Assembly (NCBI GenBank): GCA_964439215.1
Contig: CAYTNY010000007.1
Location: forward strand, 1-43,133
Direction of reading: 5' to 3'
From: CAYTNY01 sp964439215
Lineage (GTDB): Bacteria; Oederibacteriota; PGYV01; CAYTNY01
DNA: 43,133 bases
The translations under genes were made by a program, and so were the position numbers. Under the pieces are notes generated by a model. That model saw only the letters and a program-made list of their open reading frames with translations. It searched no databases and had not been told where the DNA came from. Shown one piece after another: positions 9,462 through 17,526 of the stretch (positions are counted from its first letter, which is position 1; every line of letters begins with the position of its first letter).

Positions 9462-11089
9462 ATGAAAAAAATAAAGACAGCAGAGAAGAAGTAAAAAGAC
9501 TGGAAACAGAAGTAAAAATATTAAAGCAGGTAACCGAGATTACGGGGGAAAAGATAGATATAAAAAGAATACTGGACCGGTTTCTTGCCGCGGTTATGGA
9601 TGAAACAGGATCGGAGGCGGGTTCTTTTCTTATGATTGACGAGGTTACGGATACTCTTTATTTTGCCGCGGCAAGAGGGGCTGCCGGGAAAAATGTCATG
9701 AAATTCAGGCTTGCCATGGGAGAGGGAATAGCGGGCTGGGTCGCACAGAACGGCGTACCCATAATAACACCTGATGCAGGCAAAGACAGGCGCCACAGCA
9801 GAAAAATAAGCAGGGCAACCGGATATGAAACAAGGAATATGCTGTGTGTCCCCGTGAAATATGAAAAAGAGATCCTGGGCGTGATACAGCTGCTTAATAA
9901 AAAGAAAAACGGGGTATTTACCCAGGAGGATGTTGATATTGTTCAGCCTTTCCTGGTCTATATAGCGGTTCTCATAAAAAACGCGGCTCTTGCGATTGAA
10001 AACAGAAAAAGGATACAGAGCCTTGAACATGTGATGGACCTTACAAAATATGTTAATTCAACCCTGGATCTGGATACACTTCTGGAAATCACGCTTGATA
10101 TATCCACTAAAATGCTCGGCGGCGAGGCGGGTTCCATTCTTTTTGTTGATAATGATTCTGATGAACTTGTATTTGCGGCCGCTACGGGGAAGAAAAAAGA
10201 AAAGCTGAAGAAAAGAAGAGTGCCTGCGGGCAGCGGCATTGCGGGATGGGTGGCGAGAGAGGATGTTTCTCTGGTGGTTCCGGATGTTAAAAATGATCCG
10301 CGTTTTTGTTCGAAAACAGATGAAGACACGAAGTTTAAGACAAGGTCTATTCTGGCGGTTCCTTTAAGGACAAAAGATAAACTTATAGGCGTGGTTGAGG
10401 TAATAAACAAAAAAGGCGGCTCCCGTTTTGATGAACAGGACAAAGCGCTGCTGGAGGCTCTCGCAAATCAGGCGGCAGTAGCCATTGAAAACGCAAGGCT
10501 CTATTCCGAGACAAAGGATATGTTCCTGAATACCGTCAAGTCGCTGGCAGCCGCGATAGATACAAAAGACGCATACACCCGGGGCCATTCGGAAGGGGTC
10601 ACGGAGCTGTCCGTTGTGATAGCAAAAGAGCTGGGTTTTTCAAACGCGGAGATTGAAGAATTAAGGATCGCGGCTCTTTTTCACGACATAGGAAAAATAG
10701 GGATTGAGGAAAATATTTTAAGAAAACCTTCAAAACTGACAAAGGCTGAATATGCGGAAATAAAAAAACATCCGGATTTTGCGGCAAACATACTCAGGTC
10801 AATACCGCAGCTTGAGAATATAATACCCATTATACGGCATCATCACGAAAGATATGACGGGAACGGTTATCCTGCGGGGCTTAAAGGCGATGAAATACCT
10901 TATTATTCCAGGATCATAGCTATTGCGGATACTGTTGACGCAATGACAACGGACAGGCCTTACAGAAAAGCGATGCCTTTTTCCGCAAGTATTAAAGAAA
11001 TAAAAAAATGTTCGGGGACTCAGTTTGATCCGGACTTAGCGGCAGCCGCTGCCGCTGCGCTGGAAAAATATGAAAAAAAAAAGAAATAA
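9458..11089 (+). CDS. GAF-GAF-HD-GYP putative c-di-GMP phosphodiesterase
   Basis: Soluble sensor enzyme predicted to hydrolyse cyclic di-GMP. Domains: a short coiled coil (1-27), GAF (about 28-180), a second GAF (185-345), then an HD-GYP domain (350-543). Metal-binding and family motifs are intact: HDIGKIG (His409, Asp410), RHHHERYDGNGYP and IIAIADTVDAMTTDRPY. No membrane segment. The ATG overlaps the trpA stop (ATGA), so it is part of the trp unit by expression. The ligand of the GAF domains is unknown; the placement raises the idea of a link between aromatic amino acid supply and signalling, but it may just be a convenient promoter. Confidence 0.9.
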   Translation: MNEKNKDSREEVKRLETEVKILKQVTEITGEKIDIKRILDRFLAAVMDETGSEAGSFLMIDEVTDTLYFAAARGAAGKNVMKFRLAMGEGIAGWVAQNGVPIITPDAGKDRRHSRKISRATGYETRNMLCVPVKYEKEILGVIQLLNKKKNGVFTQEDVDIVQPFLVYIAVLIKNAALAIENRKRIQSLEHVMDLTKYVNSTLDLDTLLEITLDISTKMLGGEAGSILFVDNDSDELVFAAATGKKKEKLKKRRVPAGSGIAGWVAREDVSLVVPDVKNDPRFCSKTDEDTKFKTRSILAVPLRTKDKLIGVVEVINKKGGSRFDEQDKALLEALANQAAVAIENARLYSETKDMFLNTVKSLAAAIDTKDAYTRGHSEGVTELSVVIAKELGFSNAEIEELRIAALFHDIGKIGIEENILRKPSKLTKAEYAEIKKHPDFAANILRSIPQLENIIPIIRHHHERYDGNGYPAGLKGDEIPYYSRIIAIADTVDAMTTDRPYRKAMPFSASIKEIKKCSGTQFDPDLAAAAAAALEKYEKKKK

Positions 11090-11119
11090 GCAGAAAAACA
11101 GCTGATAAATAAAAACAAG

Positions 11120-11148
11120 TTGAAAATACGGTTTTTTTTTAGTATTAT
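11120..11148 (+). promoter_or_regulatory. Sigma70-like promoter for the accD unit
   Basis: TTGAAA (11120-11125), a 17-base spacer, and TATTAT (11143-11148) form a good sigma70-type promoter in the 122-base gap after the HD-GYP gene. Transcription would start near 11155, leaving a 57-base leader before accD. No clear terminator precedes it, although a run of nine T lies in the spacer. Confidence 0.65.
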
Positions 11149-11211
11149 TGACCCTATGAAACAATAAAGAGGATCTCATTGTCCTAAAATATGATTTTAA
11201 GGAGAAGACAT

Positions 11212-12078
11212 ATGGCAGCATGGTTTCACAGGCCTAAATATACAATTATAAGAAAAGCGGAAAAAAAGGATACAAAAATACCGGAAGGTATGTGGATAAA
11301 GTGTGAGAAATGCGATTCCATACTCCTGAAAAAAGAACTGGAAGATAATTTAAGTGTATGCAGGAATTGCGGGGCTCATAAAAGAATAACGGCCCGGGCC
11401 AGGATTAAATTACTTGTTGATGAGGGTTCGTTTGAGGCGTTATTTGAAAACATAAAGCCGGTTGATTATCTTAAATTTCCGCAGTATTCGGAAAAGCTGG
11501 AAAAGGCCGCGAAAAAGACGGGCCTGAGCGAAGCGGTTGTTGCGGGAAAAGGAAAAATAAACAATATACCGGCGGCTGTTGCTGTTACGGATTTTTTCTT
11601 TATGGGCGGTTCTCTTGGATCGGTTATGGGGGAGAGGATCACTTCTCTTATTGAACTTGCAATAAAGGAAAAACTTCCCGTTGTTATTGTTTCCGCGTCA
11701 GGCGGAGGCGCAAGAATGCACGAGGGAATAATGTCGCTGATGCAGATGGCAAAGATATCCGCGGCCCTGGCAAGACTTTCAAAAGCAAACCTTCCTTTTA
11801 TTTCGGTTCTTACCGATCCTACCGGCGGGGGCGTTACCGCGTCTTTTGCGATGCTTGGCGATATAAATATCGCGGAACCGGATGCGCTTATTATGTTTGC
11901 CGGTCCGAGGGTTATAGAAGGCACCATAAAACAGAAACTTCCCAAAGGTTTTCAGCGTTCTGAATTTCTTCTTGAACACGGCATGATAGATATGATCGTG
12001 GAAAGAAAGGATGTGAAAAATAAAATAGCGGAAGTTATAAGTGTTATGCAGAATGAAAAGCGGTATATGAGCGCCTGA
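11212..12078 (+). CDS. accD: Acetyl-CoA carboxylase carboxyltransferase beta subunit
   Basis: Beta half of the carboxyltransferase that moves CO2 from biotin to acetyl-CoA, the first step of fatty acid synthesis. The N-terminal C4 zinc ribbon is present (Cys31, Cys34, Cys50, Cys53), followed by the crotonase-like core with SASGGGARMHEG and DPTGGGVTASFA. AAGGAG at 11199-11204 selects ATG 11212 (288 aa) over an upstream in-frame ATG at 11191. The partner accA is not in the window. accD-folC adjacency is seen in many bacteria, including E. coli. Confidence 0.96.
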   Translation: MAAWFHRPKYTIIRKAEKKDTKIPEGMWIKCEKCDSILLKKELEDNLSVCRNCGAHKRITARARIKLLVDEGSFEALFENIKPVDYLKFPQYSEKLEKAAKKTGLSEAVVAGKGKINNIPAAVAVTDFFFMGGSLGSVMGERITSLIELAIKEKLPVVIVSASGGGARMHEGIMSLMQMAKISAALARLSKANLPFISVLTDPTGGGVTASFAMLGDINIAEPDALIMFAGPRVIEGTIKQKLPKGFQRSEFLLEHGMIDMIVERKDVKNKIAEVISVMQNEKRYMSA

Positions 12079-12082
12079 AATA

Positions 12083-13426
12083 TTGAAAAAAAAATCCGTG
12101 ACAGCAGGGAAAAAAAACAAGAATTTTATGTATGCGGGCCGGGGAATAAAGGGAAAACGATCCGGGATATATGACTATATTGATTCTCTTAATGAATTTG
12201 TTTTTGATTTTTCACTTGAAAGAATAAAAAAAACCCTTGTTCTGGCGGGATCCCCCCAGAATTCTTTTGATGTAATTCATATTGCGGGAAGCAACGGGAA
12301 AGGTTCTGTTGCGGCTTTTCTGGCACAGGTGCTGTGTGAGTGCGGATATAAGACCGGGCTTTATACGTCTCCCCATATTAAAAACGTAAGAGAACGAATT
12401 GTTGTGAAAAAAGCAGGTGTGAAGAAAAATTTATGCCCGGAAGAACTCTTTGAACGCAATGCCCGTTTTCTTAAAAAACTGATTGAAAAAAATCAAATTA
12501 AACTGACCTATTTTGAGTTTCTTACGGTTTTGTCTTTTCTGGTATTCAGGGAGGCGGATGTCCGTATTGCTGTTGTTGAAACAGGGCTGGGCGGACGGCT
12601 TGACGCGACTAATGTGTCTTATGCCGGGAAGGTCTTAAGCATCATAACATCAATATCAAAAGAACATACCCGGATTTTAGGCAGTACACTGTTGAAAATA
12701 CTTAAAGAAAAAGAAAAAATAACGGAAAAAGGCGACTGGGTGGTAAATCTGAACCGTTCTTTTCTGAAAAAACACATGATAAAAAACGGCAGGCGCGTGG
12801 TTTTTGCGGATGAAAAATGGCAGTGCCGCAGAACCGCGGCGGCGGAAAGATTAAAGAGGGAATATATATTTTCGGGGGAGAATGATGAAATACGGCTGAA
12901 AACCCGAATGATAGAAAATGTGCAGGCGGAAAATCTCAAAACGGTTCTGGCTTCAATTGATGTGCTTCGGAAAAAAGGCTTTAAAATAGGAAATAAAGAG
13001 GCGGCGAAAGGAATAGAAAAAGCAGAAGCTGCGGGGCGGCTTTTTTATGACCCCGGAGGTTTTTTTCTGAGTGTGGCGCATAATCCCGCCGCAATTGAAA
13101 ATGTTTTTGATACACTGCGGGATATCTACGGAAAGAAAAAAATAGTATATGTTTTCTCCGGGCTTGCGGATAAGGATTTCGGAGAAATATTCAGGGTTGT
13201 TTCGCGGGCGGGGCGTGTTGTTGTTATTCTTACAAAAATAAATAATCCCAGAGCGGCGGAAATTGTGCATATGCAAAGATATGTTGAAAAATACGGTATT
13301 AAGTATTATATTGTGGAGGACAATACTGCTGCGCTTGAAAAAGCGGAGAAAATAAAGGGCACGGGGATTATAGCGGCCGGAGGTTCCTTTTATCTTGCCG
13401 GCGCTTATATGAGCCGCGGCATCTGA
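12083..13426 (+). CDS. folC: Folylpolyglutamate synthase / dihydrofolate synthase
   Basis: Mur-ligase-family enzyme adding glutamate to folates (and possibly to dihydropteroate). It shows the P-loop HIAGSNGKGSV, TSPHI, YFEFLTVLSF, VVETGLGGRLDATN and AGSFYLAG. The start is uncertain: TTG 12083, GTG 12098 and ATG 12128 are all in frame and none has a good ribosome site; the conserved part begins after 12128 (YDYIDSLNEF), so the first 15 residues, Lys-rich, may not be real. The motif usually written GTNGKGS reads GSNGKGS here. Coupled to accD, whose stop is five bases upstream of 12083. Confidence 0.92.
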   Translation: MKKKSVTAGKKNKNFMYAGRGIKGKRSGIYDYIDSLNEFVFDFSLERIKKTLVLAGSPQNSFDVIHIAGSNGKGSVAAFLAQVLCECGYKTGLYTSPHIKNVRERIVVKKAGVKKNLCPEELFERNARFLKKLIEKNQIKLTYFEFLTVLSFLVFREADVRIAVVETGLGGRLDATNVSYAGKVLSIITSISKEHTRILGSTLLKILKEKEKITEKGDWVVNLNRSFLKKHMIKNGRRVVFADEKWQCRRTAAAERLKREYIFSGENDEIRLKTRMIENVQAENLKTVLASIDVLRKKGFKIGNKEAAKGIEKAEAAGRLFYDPGGFFLSVAHNPAAIENVFDTLRDIYGKKKIVYVFSGLADKDFGEIFRVVSRAGRVVVILTKINNPRAAEIVHMQRYVEKYGIKYYIVEDNTAALEKAEKIKGTGIIAAGGSFYLAGAYMSRGI

Positions 13427-13451
13427 AATTTAATAAAACCTGGAGGCTGTT

Positions 13452-14090
13452 ATGTTTTCTGATATAAAAACGGTATTTGAACGGGATCCTGCGGCGGGCA
13501 ATATCATAGAAGTTATATTTATGTATCCCGGACTGCATGCTGTTATAAATCACAGAATCGCGCATTTCCTGCTGCGTATGAGAATTCCTGTTGTTCCCAG
13601 GATGATTTCCGCATTTTCCCGTTTTTTAACGGGAATAGACATACATCCGGGCGCGAAAATAGGGAAAAATTTTTTTATAGACCACGGGATGGGGGTGGTT
13701 ATAGGCGAAACTGCCATTATAGGCGATAATGTTCTTCTTTATCAGGGTGTTACGCTTGGCGGTACGGGAAAAGAAAAAGGCAAAAGGCATCCAACCCTGG
13801 AAAATGATATAGTTGTGGGTGCGGGCGCAAAGGTGCTTGGGAATATAACCGTGGGCGCGAATACAAAAATAGGCGCGGGTTCGGTTGTGGTGTCAAATGT
13901 CCCCGAACATTCCACGGTAGTCGGTATTCCCGGAGTTGTTGTGAAACGAATGGGGGAGAATCTTCCCGAAGAAACGCTGAAGCACGGAGATCTGCCTGAT
14001 CCCATAAAAGAAGCCATGGATGAAATGTACGGAAAAATAAGACATATAGAAAACCTGTGTGTCAGATGCAGGGAAAAAGATAAAAAATAA
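13452..14090 (+). CDS. cysE: Serine O-acetyltransferase
   Basis: Makes O-acetylserine from serine and acetyl-CoA, the committed step of cysteine synthesis. A short helical N-terminal region (HAVINHRIAHFL) is followed by left-handed beta-helix hexapeptide repeats with GIDIHPGAKIG, FIDHGMGVVIGETA and YQGVTLGGTG, the last holding the acetyl-CoA/serine site. 212 aa matches the short EpsC/CysE form of Gram-positives rather than the 270-aa E. coli form. TGGAGG lies just upstream of the ATG. No cysK follows. Confidence 0.94.
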   Translation: MFSDIKTVFERDPAAGNIIEVIFMYPGLHAVINHRIAHFLLRMRIPVVPRMISAFSRFLTGIDIHPGAKIGKNFFIDHGMGVVIGETAIIGDNVLLYQGVTLGGTGKEKGKRHPTLENDIVVGAGAKVLGNITVGANTKIGAGSVVVSNVPEHSTVVGIPGVVVKRMGENLPEETLKHGDLPDPIKEAMDEMYGKIRHIENLCVRCREKDKK

Positions 14091-14116
14091 TCAATGCCGG
14101 TATAAAAGAGGATTTT

Positions 14117-16174
14117 ATGGCTGCGTCTTTAAGACAGGAAAAAGAGCGGGTTAAAGAACTGCGGAAGCTGATAGAATATCACAATAAAAAATATTATACT
14201 GAAGCATCCCCCGAAATATCCGACTATGAATATGATATGCTGATGAAAGAGCTTATTGAACTGGAAAAGAAATATCCTTCTCTTGATACTCCTGATTCGC
14301 CGTCAAAAAGAGTCGGGGGGCAGCCCCTCAAAGAGTTTAAAACTGTAAATCATACAACTCCGATGCTGAGCCTGGATAATACTTATTCGGCTGAGGACCT
14401 GAAGGAATTTGATCGGCGCATACAAAAAGTAATACGGGATTATACATATGCAGTAGAGCTTAAGATTGATGGTGTTGCGGTGGCTTGCGTTTATAAGGAT
14501 GGTTTTCTGGACAGAGGCGTGACAAGGGGGGACGGCGAAAAAGGCGATGATATAACAGAAAATATAAGAACAATAAAAAAACTTCCCCTGAGATCCGGTC
14601 TGAAAAAACTTAAAGACTTTGAAGTTAGAGGAGAGGTTTATCTCTCGAAAAAACAGTTTGAGATAATAAATGAAGAAAAGAAAAGACAGGGGCTGAGTCT
14701 TTTTGCAAATCCCAGAAATTCCGCCGCGGGGACACTGAAACTTCTTGACCCCGGGGCCGCCGCGAAAAGAGGGCTGGATATCTTTATTTATGGCATGACT
14801 GAAGCTGAAAAGCAGGGGTTGAAGACCCATCGGGATGCGCTTGAAACTGTTAAAAAAGCGGGTTTCCCCGTAAATCCTCATATCAGTATATGCCGGAATA
14901 TTTCTGAAGTCATGGATTTATGCGGCAGATGGGAGAAAAAAAGAGAAAGTCTTGATTATGAGATAGACGGTATGGTTATCAAAGTAAATGAACTTGAAAA
15001 ACAGAAAATACTCGGTTTTACGGGAAAAAGCCCTAAATGGGCAATATCATATAAGTTTAAGGCCCGGAAAGTTAAGACAAGGCTTGAAGAAATAACCGTG
15101 CAGGTAGGGAGGACCGGCGCCCTGACTCCTGTGGCGGAGCTGGCTCCCGCAAAGATCGCGGGGACAACCGTAAAAAGAGCGACTCTTCATAATGAAGAAT
15201 ATATAGAAAAAAAAGATATACGGAAAAATGATATGGTTTTTGTTGAAAAAGCCGGAGATATTATTCCTGAAGTAACGGGCGTATCGCTTAAAGAAAGAAA
15301 AAAGGGGCTGAAAAAGTTTAAAATGCCGGATAAATGCCCGGTATGCGGGGAAAAAGTCTTTAAATATGAAGATGAGGCGGTAAGGAGATGCATAAACCTT
15401 AAATGCCCGGCAATAGTGGAGGCAAGCATATTTCATTTTGGATCAAGAGACGCGATGGATATAGAGGGGCTGGGAGCGGCAATTGTGAGACAGCTTATAT
15501 CGTCGGGTGCTTTATCCGATATTGCGGGGCTTTATGAACTGGATATCTTTACGATCGCAAATCTTGACAGAATGGGGGCGAGATCCGCGGAAAAGCTTAT
15601 TGAAAATATAGATAAGAGCAGAGAAAAGGATCTTTCAAATCTTATATACGCACTTGGAATAAGGAACGTGGGGAAACAGACCGCGGAAGTTCTGGCGGAT
15701 GAATTCGGAGAAATTGAAAAGATTGCTTCCGCGGACGAAACACGGCTTGCGGAAATTAACGACATAGGGCCGATTGCGGCCAAAAATATAAAAGATTTTT
15801 TTGCGCTGCCTGAAACAAAACAGATAATAAAAAAGCTGCGCGGGGCAGGCGTAAATATGAAGCAGAAAAAAAGAAAAGTAAGAGATACAAGATTTAAGGG
15901 CCTTGTTTTTGTGTTTACCGGAGAACTTGAACAATATACGAGGGGCGAGGCTCAGAATATTGTAAAGTCTATGGGCGGAAAAACAAGTTCCGGCGCGGGA
16001 AAAAATACGGATTATATTGTGTATGGTAAAAATCCGGGGAGTAAACTGGAAAAAGCAGAGAAAAGAGGGATTAAAGTGGTTGACGAAAAAGAGTTTCTTG
16101 GTATGATAGGTGAGGCCCGCGGAAAGAAAAAAGAAAAATCCAGACAGGAAGAAAAGCAGGAAAAACTGTTTTGA
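14117..16174 (+). CDS. ligA: NAD+-dependent DNA ligase
   Basis: Seals nicks in replication and repair, using NAD+. Domains in order: Ia (YYTEASPEISDYEYD near residue 30), adenylation domain with the AMP-accepting Lys116 in ELKIDGVA, OB fold, C4 zinc finger (CPVCG ... CINLKCPA), helix-hairpin-helix repeats and a C-terminal BRCT domain (from about residue 590). 685 aa is a full-length enzyme. GAGG at 14108-14111 precedes the ATG by five bases. The C-terminal tail is Lys/Glu-rich. Confidence 0.97.
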   Translation: MAASLRQEKERVKELRKLIEYHNKKYYTEASPEISDYEYDMLMKELIELEKKYPSLDTPDSPSKRVGGQPLKEFKTVNHTTPMLSLDNTYSAEDLKEFDRRIQKVIRDYTYAVELKIDGVAVACVYKDGFLDRGVTRGDGEKGDDITENIRTIKKLPLRSGLKKLKDFEVRGEVYLSKKQFEIINEEKKRQGLSLFANPRNSAAGTLKLLDPGAAAKRGLDIFIYGMTEAEKQGLKTHRDALETVKKAGFPVNPHISICRNISEVMDLCGRWEKKRESLDYEIDGMVIKVNELEKQKILGFTGKSPKWAISYKFKARKVKTRLEEITVQVGRTGALTPVAELAPAKIAGTTVKRATLHNEEYIEKKDIRKNDMVFVEKAGDIIPEVTGVSLKERKKGLKKFKMPDKCPVCGEKVFKYEDEAVRRCINLKCPAIVEASIFHFGSRDAMDIEGLGAAIVRQLISSGALSDIAGLYELDIFTIANLDRMGARSAEKLIENIDKSREKDLSNLIYALGIRNVGKQTAEVLADEFGEIEKIASADETRLAEINDIGPIAAKNIKDFFALPETKQIIKKLRGAGVNMKQKKRKVRDTRFKGLVFVFTGELEQYTRGEAQNIVKSMGGKTSSGAGKNTDYIVYGKNPGSKLEKAEKRGIKVVDEKEFLGMIGEARGKKKEKSRQEEKQEKLF

Positions 16175-16254
16175 ACCGGGCGTGATAAAGACAGAACCCG
16201 CAGGCATGCGGAGTATCAAAAGTGTGCGGCGTATTTTAATTTCTGGAGGAGAAA

Positions 16255-17094
16255 ATGGCAAAAATCTATGACGCGAAAATAAAAGGAGGTTTTAATATGA
16301 AGGATATTATGAAAAGTCTGCCTGCTATTATTATAGCGGTGCTGGTTCTTGCGGCAATGTCGTCTATCGTTGTTGTTCAGCCGGGAGAACGAGGAGTTGT
16401 TGTTAATTTTGGAGCGGTTTCTGAAAAGATCCTTGATGAAGGAATACATTTCAGAGTGCCGGTTATAACCGTGATAAAAAAGCTTACTGTGAGAATTCAA
16501 AAGGATATACTTACGGCAAGAGCCGCAACAAAGGATCTTCAGTACATAGAATCAGGCGTTATTGTGAATTGGAGAATAGATCCCGAAAAAGTAAACAGAA
16601 TATTCCAGACTATCGGAGATGAAAGACAGATAAAGGACAGGGTTCTTCAGCCGGCGGTTGAAGAAGTTGTAAAAGCTTCCACTGCGTTAAGGAACGCGGA
16701 AATGATACTTGTTGAAAGAGCGGACCTTAAATCGGAAATAGAAAGAAATCTGGATGAAAGGCTCAGCAAGCACGGCATTGTTATGCTGGATGTTTCTCTT
16801 GTTAATTTTGAGTTTTCGGCGGAATTCAACAAAGCCATTGAAGAAAAGCAGATAGCGGAGCAGGAAGCGAAAAAAGCGCAGTTTGTCGCGGACAAGGCGG
16901 AAATGGAAGCCGAGGCCCAGGTGAATATCGCCAAAGGCGAATCAGAAGCCAAAAGGCTTATTAATAAAGAACTGACGCAGAATATTCTGGCGCTTGAATT
17001 TTATAAAAAATGGGACGGTAAACTTCCTGAAGTATATGTGATGGGCAAAGAAGACGGCACGAATCTGCTTCTTCCCATAGGCGGCAATAAGTAA
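16255..17094 (+). CDS. SPFH/Band 7 (prohibitin/HflC-like) membrane protein
   Basis: N-terminal transmembrane segment (about residues 19-40) and a Band 7 domain beginning QPGERGVVVNFG, then a long Ala/Glu-rich helix (about 190-240) typical of prohibitin-type ring-forming proteins. Homologues organise inner-membrane microdomains or regulate FtsH; no hflK, ftsH or nfeD is beside it, so the partner is unknown. Two in-frame starts each have a strong ribosome site: GGAGGA (16245-16250) before ATG 16255 and AAAGGAGG (16282-16289) before ATG 16297, giving 279 or 265 aa. The short form starts right before the membrane segment. It is last in its unit; a terminator follows. Confidence 0.88.
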   Translation: MAKIYDAKIKGGFNMKDIMKSLPAIIIAVLVLAAMSSIVVVQPGERGVVVNFGAVSEKILDEGIHFRVPVITVIKKLTVRIQKDILTARAATKDLQYIESGVIVNWRIDPEKVNRIFQTIGDERQIKDRVLQPAVEEVVKASTALRNAEMILVERADLKSEIERNLDERLSKHGIVMLDVSLVNFEFSAEFNKAIEEKQIAEQEAKKAQFVADKAEMEAEAQVNIAKGESEAKRLINKELTQNILALEFYKKWDGKLPEVYVMGKEDGTNLLLPIGGNK

Positions 17095-17118
17095 TTTCAG
17101 GCTGAATACAAAGATTTG

Positions 17119-17168
17119 AAAGGGCCGGGGCGCGGTGTTGAATGCTGTTTCCCGGCCTTTTTATTTGG
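17119..17168 (+). terminator. Rho-independent terminator after the SPFH gene
   Basis: A stem of about 11 pairs (GGCCGGG at 17123-17129 with CCCGGCC at 17151-17157, extended outward by A-T pairs and one G-U), a 21-base loop and a T-rich tail at 17158-17166. It closes the accD-folC-cysE-ligA-SPFH unit. Confidence 0.85.
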
Positions 17169-17486
17169 GGCAAATGCAGCGTGAAAATATAATATGAATT
17201 GCACTGCATAAAACGTTTATAAAATATATTACCTATCCCTTTGCGGGCTGTCTTTTGCCCTTGAATCCGAGGCAGGATGCGTTTTAATATAAGTTAATGC
17301 TTGAAACAAGAGATGCGGGCAGGGGACGGTTTGGAAAGGCGGTGTTCTGTTCTGTGGGAAACATCAATAACCAAGCGCCCTGACAGATGCGGTAAAAGGG
17401 TTTTGATTATGTTAAGGCGCGCAATAAAACCTGCGATCCGGAGCGGGCGGATAATATAAAAAAACCGTTTTTTTTCGTCTTATTTA
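17169..17486. other. Gene-free spacer with one degenerate dispersed repeat
   Basis: No credible reading frame or RNA gene is seen. Bases 17272-17325 resemble 39252-39305 (shared pattern around AAACAAGAGATG with TAATA.AAG upstream), so a worn copy of an intergenic repeat is present. A weak bulged inverted repeat (TGCA ... TGCA) lies at about 17174-17208. The rest shows nothing recognisable. Confidence 0.5.
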
Positions 17487-17502
17487 TGTTAATATATGCC
17501 TG
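17467..17502 (+). promoter_or_regulatory. Probable extended -10 promoter for the GH57 gene
   Basis: TGT followed by TAATAT (17487-17495) makes an extended -10 element; the -35 zone is only T-rich. The start point would be near 17502, 25 bases before the ATG. Weak on its own, but supported by the terminator upstream. Confidence 0.4.
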
Positions 17503-17526
17503 TTGAAAAACAAAAATGAGGTGAAA

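Noticed and set aside
17503..17526. TTG 17503 as start of the GH57 protein
   Set aside because: ATG 17527 has GAGG at proper spacing and begins just before the conserved domain.
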